Shown: positions 8,498 through 16,367, counted from the first letter of the stretch. The stretch: 64,000 nucleotides of DNA from CAZTDD01 sp964612675 (GCA_964612675.1 CAZTDD010000009.1:39086-103085); one strand, 5' to 3'. Numbers and translations: made by a program. The notes: a model not told the origin generated them from the sequence alone.

Positions 8498-9643
8498 ATG
8501 CCTGACAGCACGGTGGTTGGGGGCGGAACAGACGACGGTTTTGACGATATCTTCGGCGCTCAAGGAGACGCCGATCTTTCGATGCGGAAGTTCGATGAGT
8601 TGTGGGAGAAATCAGCCCCCGCTCGCGCCAAGGGGAGTGGAGTCAATCCGAATCAGCTGGTTCGGTTTGTCCACAACGGAAAAGTTCATTGGATTACCCA
8701 GGACGAAGCGGACACCTACCTGCAGCTGGCCGACACAGAAGATAAGCGTCAAAACGCTATCAAGAAACAGATCAAGCGCGCCCTGCGCGGCGAAACCCGG
8801 TCGATCGATGACGAATTGTCGGTCATATTGGCGATTTGCGCATCAACCCTCGGTCGATACAACCGGGATGGCACACTTCCATCTGAAGAGATAACTCGTC
8901 TTCAGCCTGCGCTTCAAAGGCGCTTCCAAGAGAAAGGCACCCAGGTCGAATGTCTTAATGAAGCGGAACAACAACTCGCGTACAAACGAAAGCGAGAACC
9001 GCTATTCGACGAATACGAACAACAGCTCGGTGAGATGATGAATCTGCAGCGTATTGGCAAGAAAGCCGAGGCTGCCGCGTTGGCGCAGGAACTTGCCGCG
9101 AAGAAACGCCGGTATGTTGTCATGAGCCGGACTCTTGAGCCTGACGTCTATACGACGTACTTCTGCCGGATGGAACTCCAGAAATGTAAGAAGAGGGCGC
9201 TTGAACTCCAGGACTATCTCACGTCGCAACGAGAAAACGTTTTGGAAGAAGAAATTAAGAAACTCCAGCAGCACCTGAGGTCCTTGCTGAACGAGAAGGA
9301 GACCGACGATGGACTGATGGCTCGCGGTATCAGCATAGACCGGGAGCGTTATGACGATAGATTGGAGCAAATTGACAGAACTCAACAAACACTCGAAGAA
9401 CGCGCAGCAGAGTTGGATGGCCTGGAAAAGGAATCCCAGATTCTCGTGTCCCAAATCAAGGACGCGGAGGATGTGGTTTCGTATATCAGCACCGAGTTAC
9501 TGAAAGAAAGTGACCAAGGGGACAATATCGACCAACAGATTAGAATGATGGCTGCGAAGCGCAACACGCGTAAGCCCCCGAAGCTCGACTTCAAGCGGAA
9601 GAGAGACAGCCGAATGGTGACAGCGGGCCGTCGTGAGCACTAG
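8498..9643 (+). CDS. Long coiled-coil cytoplasmic protein, unknown function
   Basis: 381 residues from the ATG behind GAGGGGACTCGA. There is no signal peptide or membrane helix. Residues about 10-60 hold an acidic region and a short conserved-looking piece (NQLVRFVHNGKVHWITQDEA). From about 125 to 345 the sequence is mostly heptad-like helix rich in Glu, Lys, Gln and Leu (EEEIKKLQQHLRSLLNEKE, LEERAAELDGLEKESQIL), so a rod or scaffold is likely. The C-terminus is very basic (PPKLDFKRKRDSRM). The family is not recognised. It follows the flagellar genes on the same strand but has its own promoter-like site, so membership of the motility regulon is only inferred. Confidence 0.75.
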   Translation: MPDSTVVGGGTDDGFDDIFGAQGDADLSMRKFDELWEKSAPARAKGSGVNPNQLVRFVHNGKVHWITQDEADTYLQLADTEDKRQNAIKKQIKRALRGETRSIDDELSVILAICASTLGRYNRDGTLPSEEITRLQPALQRRFQEKGTQVECLNEAEQQLAYKRKREPLFDEYEQQLGEMMNLQRIGKKAEAAALAQELAAKKRRYVVMSRTLEPDVYTTYFCRMELQKCKKRALELQDYLTSQRENVLEEEIKKLQQHLRSLLNEKETDDGLMARGISIDRERYDDRLEQIDRTQQTLEERAAELDGLEKESQILVSQIKDAEDVVSYISTELLKESDQGDNIDQQIRMMAAKRNTRKPPKLDFKRKRDSRMVTAGRREH

Positions 9644-9683
9644 GGGAAACAGATGCGCCATTGCTGGTTAATACGGATGCTGT

Positions 9684-9764
9684 ATTGCGCTCAAGGTAAT
9701 AAATGAGAGGAGCTGTATCCAAGAAGACGCGGCTGACATTCTCGAACGCATCGGTCAGTTTCAT
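9684..9764 (-). pseudogene. PIN-domain toxin stub (VapC-like), 3' end lost
   Basis: Starting at an ATG (9764) the minus strand reads MKLTDAFENVSRVFLDTAP then LIYYLERN, the opening of a PIN-domain ribonuclease in which the first catalytic Asp lies in FLDT. After LERN the resemblance stops and the frame runs on without the remaining acidic residues, so the toxin has been deleted after about 27 codons. It lies just downstream of the small antitoxin-like gene at 9810-10001, as expected for a VapBC-type pair. Confidence 0.7.
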
Positions 9765-9809
9765 CCCATCTTCCCTCGCCTCATCAGCTTCCCTGCGGGT
9801 TCGACTGAT

Positions 9810-10001
9810 CTATTCCTGCGCGTCTTCGCCGCACAAGGGATAGGGTGCTGAACCGGCGTAGTCCTCCCATGCGGGCCTCGGCTCGCTCGGCGCCTCCGTT
9901 GTCCGCACATGGCGGATTAGGCGCTCGATCAGCATCAGGCACTGGGTGCGTGGAAGCTTCTCGGCCTTGTGGAGAACGGATTCATATTGTGGCGTACTCA
10001 T
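9810..10001 (-). CDS. Small antitoxin-like protein paired with the PIN-toxin stub
   Basis: 63 residues (MSTPQYESVLHKAEKLPR at the start). The helical N-terminus about running and lowering loads of Leu/Glu (LPRTQCLMLIERLIRHVR) followed by a Pro-rich tail (PRPAWEDYAGSAPYPLCGED) is typical of short antitoxins encoded before PIN toxins. The frame ends at TAG right after DAQE, but the same frame continues without another stop as ISRTRREADEAREDGMK straight into the toxin stub, so the TAG may have replaced a sense codon (Trp would fit). The toxin is destroyed, so this is a relic antitoxin; whether it is still made is unknown. Confidence 0.55.
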   Translation of the reverse strand: MSTPQYESVLHKAEKLPRTQCLMLIERLIRHVRTTEAPSEPRPAWEDYAGSAPYPLCGEDAQE

Positions 10002-10114
10002 CTTTCTTATGTCCTGTCACAGCCGCGCTGGCTTCGTTGCGACACGGAAATTGCCGTCAGCCGGCTGTTCCACTTAGACTTTTCACTGGAGTGCCATGCC
10101 GGTACAGGACGTGA

Positions 10115-10278
10115 AAGCGCGTCCACTCACTTCCGCTCCGGGGCCGTGCCATCCGTTCGTAACACTTGCCGATCGTGTACAAAAGCCCCGCGTGCCGCCC
10201 CTTGATCTCCGCCGCTTGTTTTAGCAGCTATGCTTTTTGATACGTATTCGACCAATCGGCCTTTTCCGCCTGTCGCCA
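10115..10278 (-). pseudogene. Fragment of an SGNH/TPR hydrolase gene
   Basis: The bases match the middle of the intact gene at 17879-19378 almost without gaps: 10147-10278 pairs with 18337-18468. On the minus strand it reads WRQAEKADWSNTYQKA, a TAG stop, then LLKQAAEIKGRHAGLLYTIG and KCYERMAR; the intact gene reads LWQQAQEVDWSNAYQKA, Q, LLEQAAEIDGRHAGLFYMIG and KCYERMAR. A CAG to TAG change thus breaks the frame. Both ends of the gene are missing. It is a dead remnant left beside the antitoxin relic. Confidence 0.8.
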
Positions 10279-10340
10279 CACAAGAAGAAGAGGCCCCCAG
10301 CGACGGTATTCACGGACTCCATTTCGACGCACGAGCGTAG
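10271..10340 (+). pseudogene. Copy of the 3' end of the 7945-8268 gene
   Basis: Bases 10271-10340 match 8199-8268 in register. The plus strand reads ATQEEEAPSDGIHGLHFDAR then A and a stop; the intact gene ends PTQEEKAPSDGIHGLHFDAR then A and a stop. Nothing of the first 85 codons is present. The copy abuts the SGNH/TPR fragment on the opposite strand, so two unrelated gene pieces were joined here. Confidence 0.75.
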
Positions 10341-10375
10341 TGTTCGTTCCGGTAGTCCTTTTTTTTTTAGGTTTC

Positions 10376-10401
10376 GCGGCCCGGAGAAAACCCCGGGCCG
10401 C
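10376..10401. other. GC-rich hairpin downstream of the split secreted gene
   Basis: GCGGCCCGG (10376-10384) and CCGGGCCGC (10393-10401) form a perfect 9-bp stem with an 8-nt loop. A run of ten T lies at 10359-10368 on the plus strand, that is, before the stem for a plus transcript and as A bases after it for a minus transcript. It is therefore not a standard terminator in either direction, though it lies where one is expected for the minus-strand gene ending at 10428. Confidence 0.4.
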
Positions 10402-10427
10402 TTGTGGGATTCGAATTGTTTTATTGG

Positions 10428-10856
10428 TCAATATAACGTCCAGTTTGTCATCGATGATGTAGTTGTCAGTACCACGTCACGAAACGTAGTAATCGTCTCA
10501 CCAGTCCAGGAAAAGGAGCAAAAACCAATATAGACAGGATCGGTAAAAGAGAAGGTTTGGGTTAGTGCCGGCTTCCATTCTTCGATCTGCGGATCAAAGT
10601 AGTAAGTACTGATCACATCGCCATTCCGCTCAATCCGCAACCTTCCGTCGGAATCATTTGCCGATGCATACTGTCCTGCATCGTGGGCAGTAAACCGTGT
10701 CTCGGTTCCTTCCCCCCACGCCGAATAACAATCACCATTGGGTTTCCGTTCAATCATAACCATTATAAAATTGCCTCTATTCAGAGTATTCCAAATACCC
10801 AATTCTCCTACCGTATAGTAATCTGTAATAGAATTCTCTACATGAACACGCGCCTC
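10428..10856 (-). pseudogene. C-terminal part of a secreted DUF1349-like protein, cut off by an in-frame TAG
   Basis: This stretch lies in the same frame as the upstream half (10857-11438) and has no stop between them except one TAG at 10857-10859. It reads EARVHVENSITDYYTVGELG, then IWNTLNRGNFIMVMIERKPN, and ends SMTNWTLY. Together with the preceding WGENENGHFIYRKVDGDCS this resembles the concanavalin-like DUF1349 fold, where a phrase like YK.vdGD..i.ArV.s.. runs through unbroken. The TAG therefore falls inside a domain. The piece could only be made by readthrough or by internal initiation (a TTG at 10802 has no clear ribosome site). A nonsense mutation is the simplest view. Confidence 0.65.
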
Positions 10857-11438
10857 CTATGAGCAGTCGCCGTCTACTTTGCGATAAATGAAATGACCAT
10901 TTTCGTTCTCCCCCCAGGCAGATTCGCCGACCGTGAGGCGATATTCACCTGTTTGGCTGTCATAATCCACCTCGCTATAATCGACAATGCCAAGATCCAC
11001 ATGATTTTGGAATATTCCGACGGGCTCGGGGGTGCCCTGTTTTACAGTTGTCATACCGCCAATTTGTTGGTCATTAAGTGTTCCTGAAAACGTTTGATCG
11101 CCATTCGCTGTATCCGGCGGCATAACAAAGTACGTAATCGAATAATCCGTATACCTTCTTGCTCCCAGATTCACCGTTAGCACCCCATCTGCACCCACCT
11201 TGCCCACTGTGGTCATCGTAAATTTACATATACTCCACCCGGCGGGCGGTCTTTCAATAAGGGGCACTTGGGATGCTTCATCGGAGTTGACAATCAACGT
11301 TACTGCAAATGAAATATTGGGGAAATACCCGCGTTCCGGTAGTACCCGTTCGGCAACAGGTTGTCCGAATGCGTTAGAGCCGACAAATGACATCAACAAC
11401 GAAACAAGCAACGTTTTTACTTTTGAAGTTCCGTTCAT
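10857..11438 (-). CDS. Secreted protein, N-terminal part of a gene interrupted by TAG
   Basis: 193 residues with a clear signal peptide (KVKTLLVSLLMSFVGSNAFG, cut near AFG-QP). The following region (about 25-130) looks like a beta-rich domain: FPNISFAVTLIVNSDE, WSICKFTMTTVGKVGADGVL, YTDYSITYFVMPPD; phrases of this kind are seen in secreted proteins with dockerin-like or Ig-like repeats. The last 40 residues begin a DUF1349-like domain that is cut by the TAG. The gene begins 24 codons before a run of dispersed repeats. It is likely a degraded surface or secreted protein; no enzyme motif is seen. Confidence 0.65.
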   Translation of the reverse strand: MNGTSKVKTLLVSLLMSFVGSNAFGQPVAERVLPERGYFPNISFAVTLIVNSDEASQVPLIERPPAGWSICKFTMTTVGKVGADGVLTVNLGARRYTDYSITYFVMPPDTANGDQTFSGTLNDQQIGGMTTVKQGTPEPVGIFQNHVDLGIVDYSEVDYDSQTGEYRLTVGESAWGENENGHFIYRKVDGDCS

Positions 11439-11938
11439 TTTGTTTTCCTTTCTGTGTTTGGTTTTTTCTGTTGTCTGCTTTGCTGTTCCAGGAGTTCAAC
11501 TCCTGGACCAGCGAGTAAATTCTTCATTCCGAGGAGCGAAGCGACGTGAGAATCTTGTTGTTGGAACGCGCAACGAAGAGATGGCCACGCTTCGCTCCTA
11601 AGAAAACGGTCGCGTATCCGTCATTGCGAGCAAAGCGAAGCAATCTCGCCGTCGAAACTGAATAAGAAGAGATGGCCACGCTTCGCTCGCCATGACGGTA
11701 AGGGAGACCGCGCTTTCTTTATCAAACCACCGCTTCCCCGGGTGCGCGGCTCTCGATCACAGAGCGCGCAAATAAATGTGCCCAAATAAATGCCCACCTC
11801 CGGACGCACGTCGGCTGTGAAATTGCAAAACAATATCCTCCTTGTCACATACGTATTACCGTATGTGCATCCGTTCTCTGAATTAAAGTTATGCGAGGCT
11901 CGCCGGCTTATTTATCGTCCGAAACGATGTCAGATCAA
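11439..11938. repeat. Gene-free stretch filled with dispersed repeats
   Basis: Two repeat types are visible. TCCAGGAGTT-c-AACTCCTGGA at 11487-11507 is a perfect 21-bp palindrome related to copies at 29116-29155 and 29232-29264. From about 11526 to 11697 the text is the GTCATTGCGAGC...AAGCGAAGCAATCTC / GAGATGGCCACGCTTCGCTC...ATGACGG type, present twice in opposite phases; a related scrap lies near 12578-12605. The stretch separates the split secreted gene from the pseudopilin gene. No convincing coding frame was found in the remainder (11700-11938). Confidence 0.65.
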
Positions 11939-12559
11939 TCAAATACCCCGTGGAACGCCGTCCCATTCCGGCGGTGGCTGCGTGCTCCATTGGATATCTC
12001 CCGAACTCGTTATCCCGTTGGACGGGTCATAAGGCATTTGCATCCAGTAGGCGAGGTCGTAGTATTGATTCGCTTTCTTGTCTGGACCGATGCTGTACAC
12101 GCTGTACGTCCATGCGGCCTTTTCCGTCGAGTATGGCGCGTCCCCACACCCTCCACGCATAATTACTTGCTGGAATAAGTGGGCGTACGTGAGGGTATAG
12201 TCGAGCCGCTTATCGTCTTTGGAACTGATTGGCCTATTGAAAAGATCCACCGGGATGTTCCTGGTGTAGGCAATGGGCGAGATGATCTGAGGCAACTTTT
12301 CATTCATAACGGTTTCCAAAGTCCCGCTGACAGTACAAAGGCGCTCCGTTGGGTCGCAACCTTTTCCGTACGGGTACCAGCCATTATCAACGCAGTAATT
12401 CTCGATGGCCATCCCCAGGACGCGCGTGTCGTTTTTCATGCGCGCCACCCTGGCCCGGATGAGCGAATCGTGGAAATTCGGAACGGCAATCGCGGCGAGA
12501 ATCCCGATAATTGCCACAACAACTAATAATTCAATTAACGTGAAGCCTCTATTCTTCAT
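11939..12559 (-). CDS. Pseudopilin-like secreted protein (prepilin N-terminus)
   Basis: 206 residues. The N-terminus MKNRGFTLIELLVVVAIIG is a textbook type IV prepilin/pseudopilin signal: short basic leader, cleavage after Gly5, methylated Phe, Glu at +5, then a hydrophobic helix. The C-terminal domain contains aromatic-rich segments (YCVDNGWYPYGKGC, WTYSVYSIGPDKKANQYYDL) as in the many orphan GspG-like proteins of Planctomycetota and allied phyla. SIGPDKK resembles the end motif of that family. No secretion or pilus assembly genes lie in the window, so it must use machinery encoded elsewhere. A second member is at 59753. Confidence 0.88.
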   Translation of the reverse strand: MKNRGFTLIELLVVVAIIGILAAIAVPNFHDSLIRARVARMKNDTRVLGMAIENYCVDNGWYPYGKGCDPTERLCTVSGTLETVMNEKLPQIISPIAYTRNIPVDLFNRPISSKDDKRLDYTLTYAHLFQQVIMRGGCGDAPYSTEKAAWTYSVYSIGPDKKANQYYDLAYWMQMPYDPSNGITSSGDIQWSTQPPPEWDGVPRGI

Positions 12560-12738
12560 CCTATGTCTCTATTCCGGAGATTGCCACGCTTTGCTCGCAA
12601 CGATGGAGGGGGGAACATGATTTTCGGCTCGGCGGGAGCCTCGCCCTCCCGGCTCATTCCAGCAGAGGGTTTCTCTATCATGACGGTGTCGCCTGTCCTC
12701 GTACGGTGGGGCCTCCGCGCCACCAATTTCGTCTCACC
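12560..12738. repeat. Intergenic repeat scraps and hairpin after the WD40 receptor gene
   Basis: Near 12578-12605 is a piece of the ATTGCCACGCTTTGCTCGCAA repeat also seen at 11.6 kb. Around 12630-12650 GGCGGGAG...CTCCCG can form a short GC hairpin with the phrase GGGAGCCTCGCCCTCCCG. It lies downstream of the 12739 stop on the minus strand and may end its transcript, but no T-run follows. Confidence 0.35.
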
Positions 12739-15700
12739 CTAATACCACGGAAAATTTCGTATTCCCGTGTTGTTCACCATATCCGAAATATCCCACATCC
12801 GGGCGCCCCCTGCGCCCATGACAGCGAGTCTTGCGCCGTCCGGCGAAAATATTAAATTGGGTAGAACACCGGCCAAAGCGAAATTGCCAACTGCCTCCCC
12901 CGTGGCTGTATTCCACATTTTCGCCTCGTAACGGGTCGCCGTCACGATAATCATCCCATCGGGTGAAAACGCAATACAAGAAGTGAAGCTGTCATCGGAG
13001 CATTGGACGGAGTGAAGTTTCCTGCCGGTTGCCGCATCCCATAAGTTTAATGTCCGCCAACCCGCTGTGGCAAATTTCGTTCCGTCAGGCGAACACGCTA
13101 TGAATTGAACTGCATCATCGAAGCCCTCATTATTGGAGGAGTGGTGGAATGAACGTAACGGTTCTCCCGAGGCGGCGTCGTACAATGTCACCGTGGAACC
13201 GCCGGTGGCAATCAAAAAACCATTTCCATCGGACGTGAAGGCAAATACGGGTTCAGGATAATCGGTGTAGACTGCATCTCCCGTTTCTGCATCCCATACA
13301 GTCCAAATCTGATTATCGCCGGTTATTCTTGTGAAGATTTTGCCCCCGTCCGGCGAGAACGATGCGGAATGGAAATACGCCCAATCTTCAATCTCACGCG
13401 ATAGGTAGTGAAGCCGCTCACCGGTTTCCGCGTCAAATAAACTCGCCGTTGCGCCGTCACCGGTCAAGACCTTTTTTCCATCGGGGGACATCGCCATCCC
13501 TCCATCAGATTGTCCGAAGCGGTTGATAATAGAACCGGTCGCAGTATCGAATAAAACTCGATCGTTCCAAGAGGCATGAGTTGGATTTTGCACTTCGGCC
13601 AGAATCCTTGTCCCGTCTTGTGAGAAGATTGCGGAATTGAACTCCACAACGCCGAAGTCGTCGTACGTTTGAAGAAGCTCGACGGTATGGGCGTTCCACA
13701 AATGCACGGCGGCGGCCTTGCCAACGGTCAGGATCTCACGACCATCGTGTGAGAACGCAAGCGCACGGACTTCAATGGGGGCGGGAAAGGCGCGCAATAA
13801 CTCGCCGGTTGCGGTATCCCGCAGTCTCGCCCAGGACGTCTCGTACGGCCATTCACTCTCTACGGCTAGAATCGTCGATCCATCCGGTGAGAATACTGCT
13901 GAGAATACTGTCGAATCCCCCTGGATGGTCAGTTCCCCTGTTTCCAAATCCCAAATCCAGAGAGAACCATCGACAATCAAGACTTTGGAGTCATCGGACG
14001 AGAAAAATGCCTGGCGTGGTGACCTGCCGGTCTGATACGGTCCATAGGTAGCTATCGTTTCGCTAGTTTGCAAATCTCTCAAAATTGCGGTTGTTTCCCA
14101 TTTTGAAGCCCCTGCGTATTCGAGTGTGACGTATTGTTCGCCATCATGCGAAACGGCTACACACTCCCCGCCGGACGCTTGGGTTCCTTCAAAGTATGCG
14201 TCCGGTAAAAAAGGCTCATCGACTCGAAGAACCCCGCCTGTCGCGGGATCCCAGATAATTGTGCCTTCCGTTACGGCGATTAAAACTTCATCCCCATCCG
14301 GGGAGTAGGCAACGCCCTGTCTGCCAACATAGCCTCTTTGCAGTTGGAGATCTCGAATGATTGCGCCGGTTTCCGCATCGAACAAGCACAAATATCCTCC
14401 CCATGATGCGGCTGCGACCTGGTTTCCGTCCGGGGAAAACGCCGCACTGCGGACGGGCTCGACTGTACAGAGTTTTTCTCCGGTTGCCACATCGAACACC
14501 GATGCCGGGCCCGAAACCCACCCTGTTGACACCACCAAGATTTTTTCTCCATCTGATGAAAATTCTAAGGAGTCCGCAAAGCAAACATCGAGCGATGTGA
14601 ATGCACGGACGATTTCTCCCGTGGCCAAGTCCCAGAGGTACATCCCCGTACCATTGCCGGTCATAAGGTAATTTCCATCCGGACTGAACGCCACTTGATC
14701 CAGCGCCCCGTGCCCCAGAAGAAACTCGCCTCCCGGCCCGCGCAACGGGAAGATCGAGTCCGCCGGCGTCGCCTGCGCCAATGTGAGAAAACACAAGAGC
14801 GCAACGATGACGATGCCGACGGGCCCGGCAATCCAGGCGTTCGATCGGTTGGAACGCGGGGAACGAATGTTGAGCACGTGCCGAATCCGATTCGACAGGT
14901 GGCCGCGGTCCGCCGCCATGGCCAGTTGCGCCGAGGTGTGACGGAACTGTTCCAATTCCGCCAACGCGGACGCATACGAATGAGCATCCCCGCAGACGTC
15001 GACGGCAATCTCATCGCAGCAATGCTCCCGTTCCGTCCGAATCCTGTGTGAGACCCACCACACCGCCGGATGGTAGAAGAACAGGGTTTCGACAGCGGTC
15101 TGCATAAGGTTGATCAAATAATCGTGCCGACGAATATGCGCCAGTTCGTGCGCGATGATCGCTTCGAGTCGCTCGGGCGGCAATCCCGTCAAGGCGCTTG
15201 TGGGCACAAGGACGACCGGCTTCAGCCAGCCGATCGTCGAAGGGATCTGGACAATAGCGGACTCCACAACCCGCACCGGCCTGTCGATGCCGACTTTTTG
15301 AATGAGAGACTCGATTCTCTCCCTCCATTCAACGCAAATCGGCTTCACGTGCCGTCTTTTGAACCGCTGGAGTTCAACCCATCCCCCCATGCGCCAAACC
15401 GACAGAGTGAAAAATCCCAGCAGCCAAACGAGCACCACCACCGGCAAATGTGGTTCGATCAGTGTACGAATGTCGTACCGTACGAGAACACGGGGTTTGG
15501 GACGCGGGGTGGGATCGGAAATCGGCGGCGATAGGTTTTGCTTAGCCCGGGGCGGCGGTGGCGAGATTGCCGGCCTTGACGGCTCCTGGTTCCTCGGCCT
15601 TTCGGGAACAGTGGCCGGTCTCTGCACGGTTTGTAGCGTTTGCCGCGCCGTCGGGGCCGAACCTTTTAGCACCGTGACCAAAGGCAAGGCCGCCATCAGG

Positions 15701-15864
15701 AACATAGCGCCGCAGGACACGATATAGCGCGTATTCGCATCCCGGCGGCGCAGGATCTGAAGAAGAACGCTCACCAGAAGCGCCACGGCTGCGCCTTGCC
15801 AAATAAAATGGACCAGTATCCAGCCGAGCCGTTGGATGAGAGATTGTGAGAGGAAACTGTCCAT
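12739..15864 (-). CDS. BlaR1-like membrane metalloprotease with a WD40 sensor array
   Basis: 1041 residues. The N-terminal third is a peptidase M56 (BlaR1/MecR1) module: membrane helices at about 15-40, 48-66 and 140-160, then the zinc motif HELAH (His239, Glu240, His243) and the HCCDEIAVD segment near 290. The next helix (GPVGIVIVALLCFLTLAQ, about 345-365) leads out of the membrane. In BlaR1 the C-terminal sensor is a penicillin-binding domain; here it is replaced by about 14-15 WD40 repeats (385-1041), each with FSPDG and a closing LWD or similar. The gene lies 5 bases behind a BlaI-type repressor, so ligand binding to the propellers may trigger cleavage of that repressor. The ligand is unknown. 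Confidence 0.9.
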   Translation of the reverse strand: MDSFLSQSLIQRLGWILVHFIWQGAAVALLVSVLLQILRRRDANTRYIVSCGAMFLMAALPLVTVLKGSAPTARQTLQTVQRPATVPERPRNQEPSRPAISPPPPRAKQNLSPPISDPTPRPKPRVLVRYDIRTLIEPHLPVVVLVWLLGFFTLSVWRMGGWVELQRFKRRHVKPICVEWRERIESLIQKVGIDRPVRVVESAIVQIPSTIGWLKPVVLVPTSALTGLPPERLEAIIAHELAHIRRHDYLINLMQTAVETLFFYHPAVWWVSHRIRTEREHCCDEIAVDVCGDAHSYASALAELEQFRHTSAQLAMAADRGHLSNRIRHVLNIRSPRSNRSNAWIAGPVGIVIVALLCFLTLAQATPADSIFPLRGPGGEFLLGHGALDQVAFSPDGNYLMTGNGTGMYLWDLATGEIVRAFTSLDVCFADSLEFSSDGEKILVVSTGWVSGPASVFDVATGEKLCTVEPVRSAAFSPDGNQVAAASWGGYLCLFDAETGAIIRDLQLQRGYVGRQGVAYSPDGDEVLIAVTEGTIIWDPATGGVLRVDEPFLPDAYFEGTQASGGECVAVSHDGEQYVTLEYAGASKWETTAILRDLQTSETIATYGPYQTGRSPRQAFFSSDDSKVLIVDGSLWIWDLETGELTIQGDSTVFSAVFSPDGSTILAVESEWPYETSWARLRDTATGELLRAFPAPIEVRALAFSHDGREILTVGKAAAVHLWNAHTVELLQTYDDFGVVEFNSAIFSQDGTRILAEVQNPTHASWNDRVLFDTATGSIINRFGQSDGGMAMSPDGKKVLTGDGATASLFDAETGERLHYLSREIEDWAYFHSASFSPDGGKIFTRITGDNQIWTVWDAETGDAVYTDYPEPVFAFTSDGNGFLIATGGSTVTLYDAASGEPLRSFHHSSNNEGFDDAVQFIACSPDGTKFATAGWRTLNLWDAATGRKLHSVQCSDDSFTSCIAFSPDGMIIVTATRYEAKMWNTATGEAVGNFALAGVLPNLIFSPDGARLAVMGAGGARMWDISDMVNNTGIRNFPWY

Positions 15865-15869
15865 GGCTC

Positions 15870-16250
15870 CTACTTTTTCAGACTATCCAGCATGCTTTGA
15901 ATCTCTTCCAGTTCTTCCGGCGACGACCTATTGACCGAAAGCGCCTGCATCACCATCCGATGAGCGGAACCGTCAAACGCGCGGTTCAACAGATCCGTCA
16001 CCAGCCGTTTCTGCGTCTCTTCTTCCGTCAACCGGGCTTGGTACACGTGGACTCGAGATGAGTCGTCTCGATTAACCAGATTCTTTTCATACATGATCTG
16101 AAGCAGCTTGAGTGCGGTCGTGTAACCGGTCTCGCGGACGCGGCTCAGTTCCTCCTGCACCTTCCGGACCGTGCATGGACCGAGCTTCCACAGAACCCGG
16201 AGGATGGCGAGTTCTGCTTCCGTCGGTTTTGGTGTCTTGCGATTGCCCAC
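15870..16250 (-). CDS. blaI: BlaI/MecI-family transcriptional repressor
   Basis: 126 residues from a GTG at 16250 that follows GAGGAAAGAAGAC; a longer frame upstream lacks such a site. The N-terminal winged helix reads TEAELAILRVLWKLGPCTV, then VREVQ-like helix (VRKVQEELS) and GYTTALKLLQIMYEKNLV, the hallmark of BlaI. The C-terminal half (LTEEETQKRLVTDLLNRAF) is the dimerisation part, ending in a Glu/Leu-rich helix. Such proteins sit on palindromes and are destroyed by the partner BlaR1 protease. It is the first gene of the pair and probably represses its own promoter at 16307-16367. Confidence 0.93.
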   Translation of the reverse strand: MGNRKTPKPTEAELAILRVLWKLGPCTVRKVQEELSRVRETGYTTALKLLQIMYEKNLVNRDDSSRVHVYQARLTEEETQKRLVTDLLNRAFDGSAHRMVMQALSVNRSSPEELEEIQSMLDSLKK

Positions 16251-16306
16251 GTCTTCTTTCCTCGGTGTCAGGAATCCAGGCTTCGGACTCGCCGGGCCGA
16301 ACATCG

Positions 16307-16367
16307 ACGAAGCCTTTCGTAGATCATTATATACGAGGGCTTTCGTTTTGTCAACGAAAATCTTCGT
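16307..16367 (-). promoter_or_regulatory. Consensus promoter with three ACGAA-N4-TTCGT dyads (BlaI operator candidate)
   Basis: On the minus strand TTGACA (16354-16349) and TATAAT (16331-16326) are separated by exactly 17 bases: a perfect sigma-70 consensus firing toward blaI. Three 14-bp dyads of form ACGAA-N4-TTCGT lie at 16307-16320, 16333-16346 (one mismatch) and 16354-16367. The second lies between -10 and -35, the third begins at the -35, and the first lies downstream of -10. In addition TTTCGTT-N5-AACGAAA (16341-16359) is a perfect 7-bp inverted repeat. This is the layout expected for auto-repression by BlaI. Confidence 0.8.

Noticed and set aside
10376..10401. Rho-independent terminator
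   Set aside because: The T-run lies on the wrong side of the stem for both strands.
9810..11438. Several in-frame TAG codons suggesting that TAG is read as an amino acid
   Set aside because: Intact genes such as flhA and flhG end with TAG at the expected place, so recoding is not supported; the interrupted genes are better explained as relics.
12739..16367. A beta-lactam resistance operon
   Set aside because: Although BlaI and BlaR1-like parts are present, the penicillin-binding sensor is absent and no beta-lactamase gene is controlled nearby; the serine hydrolase at 56408 is far away.
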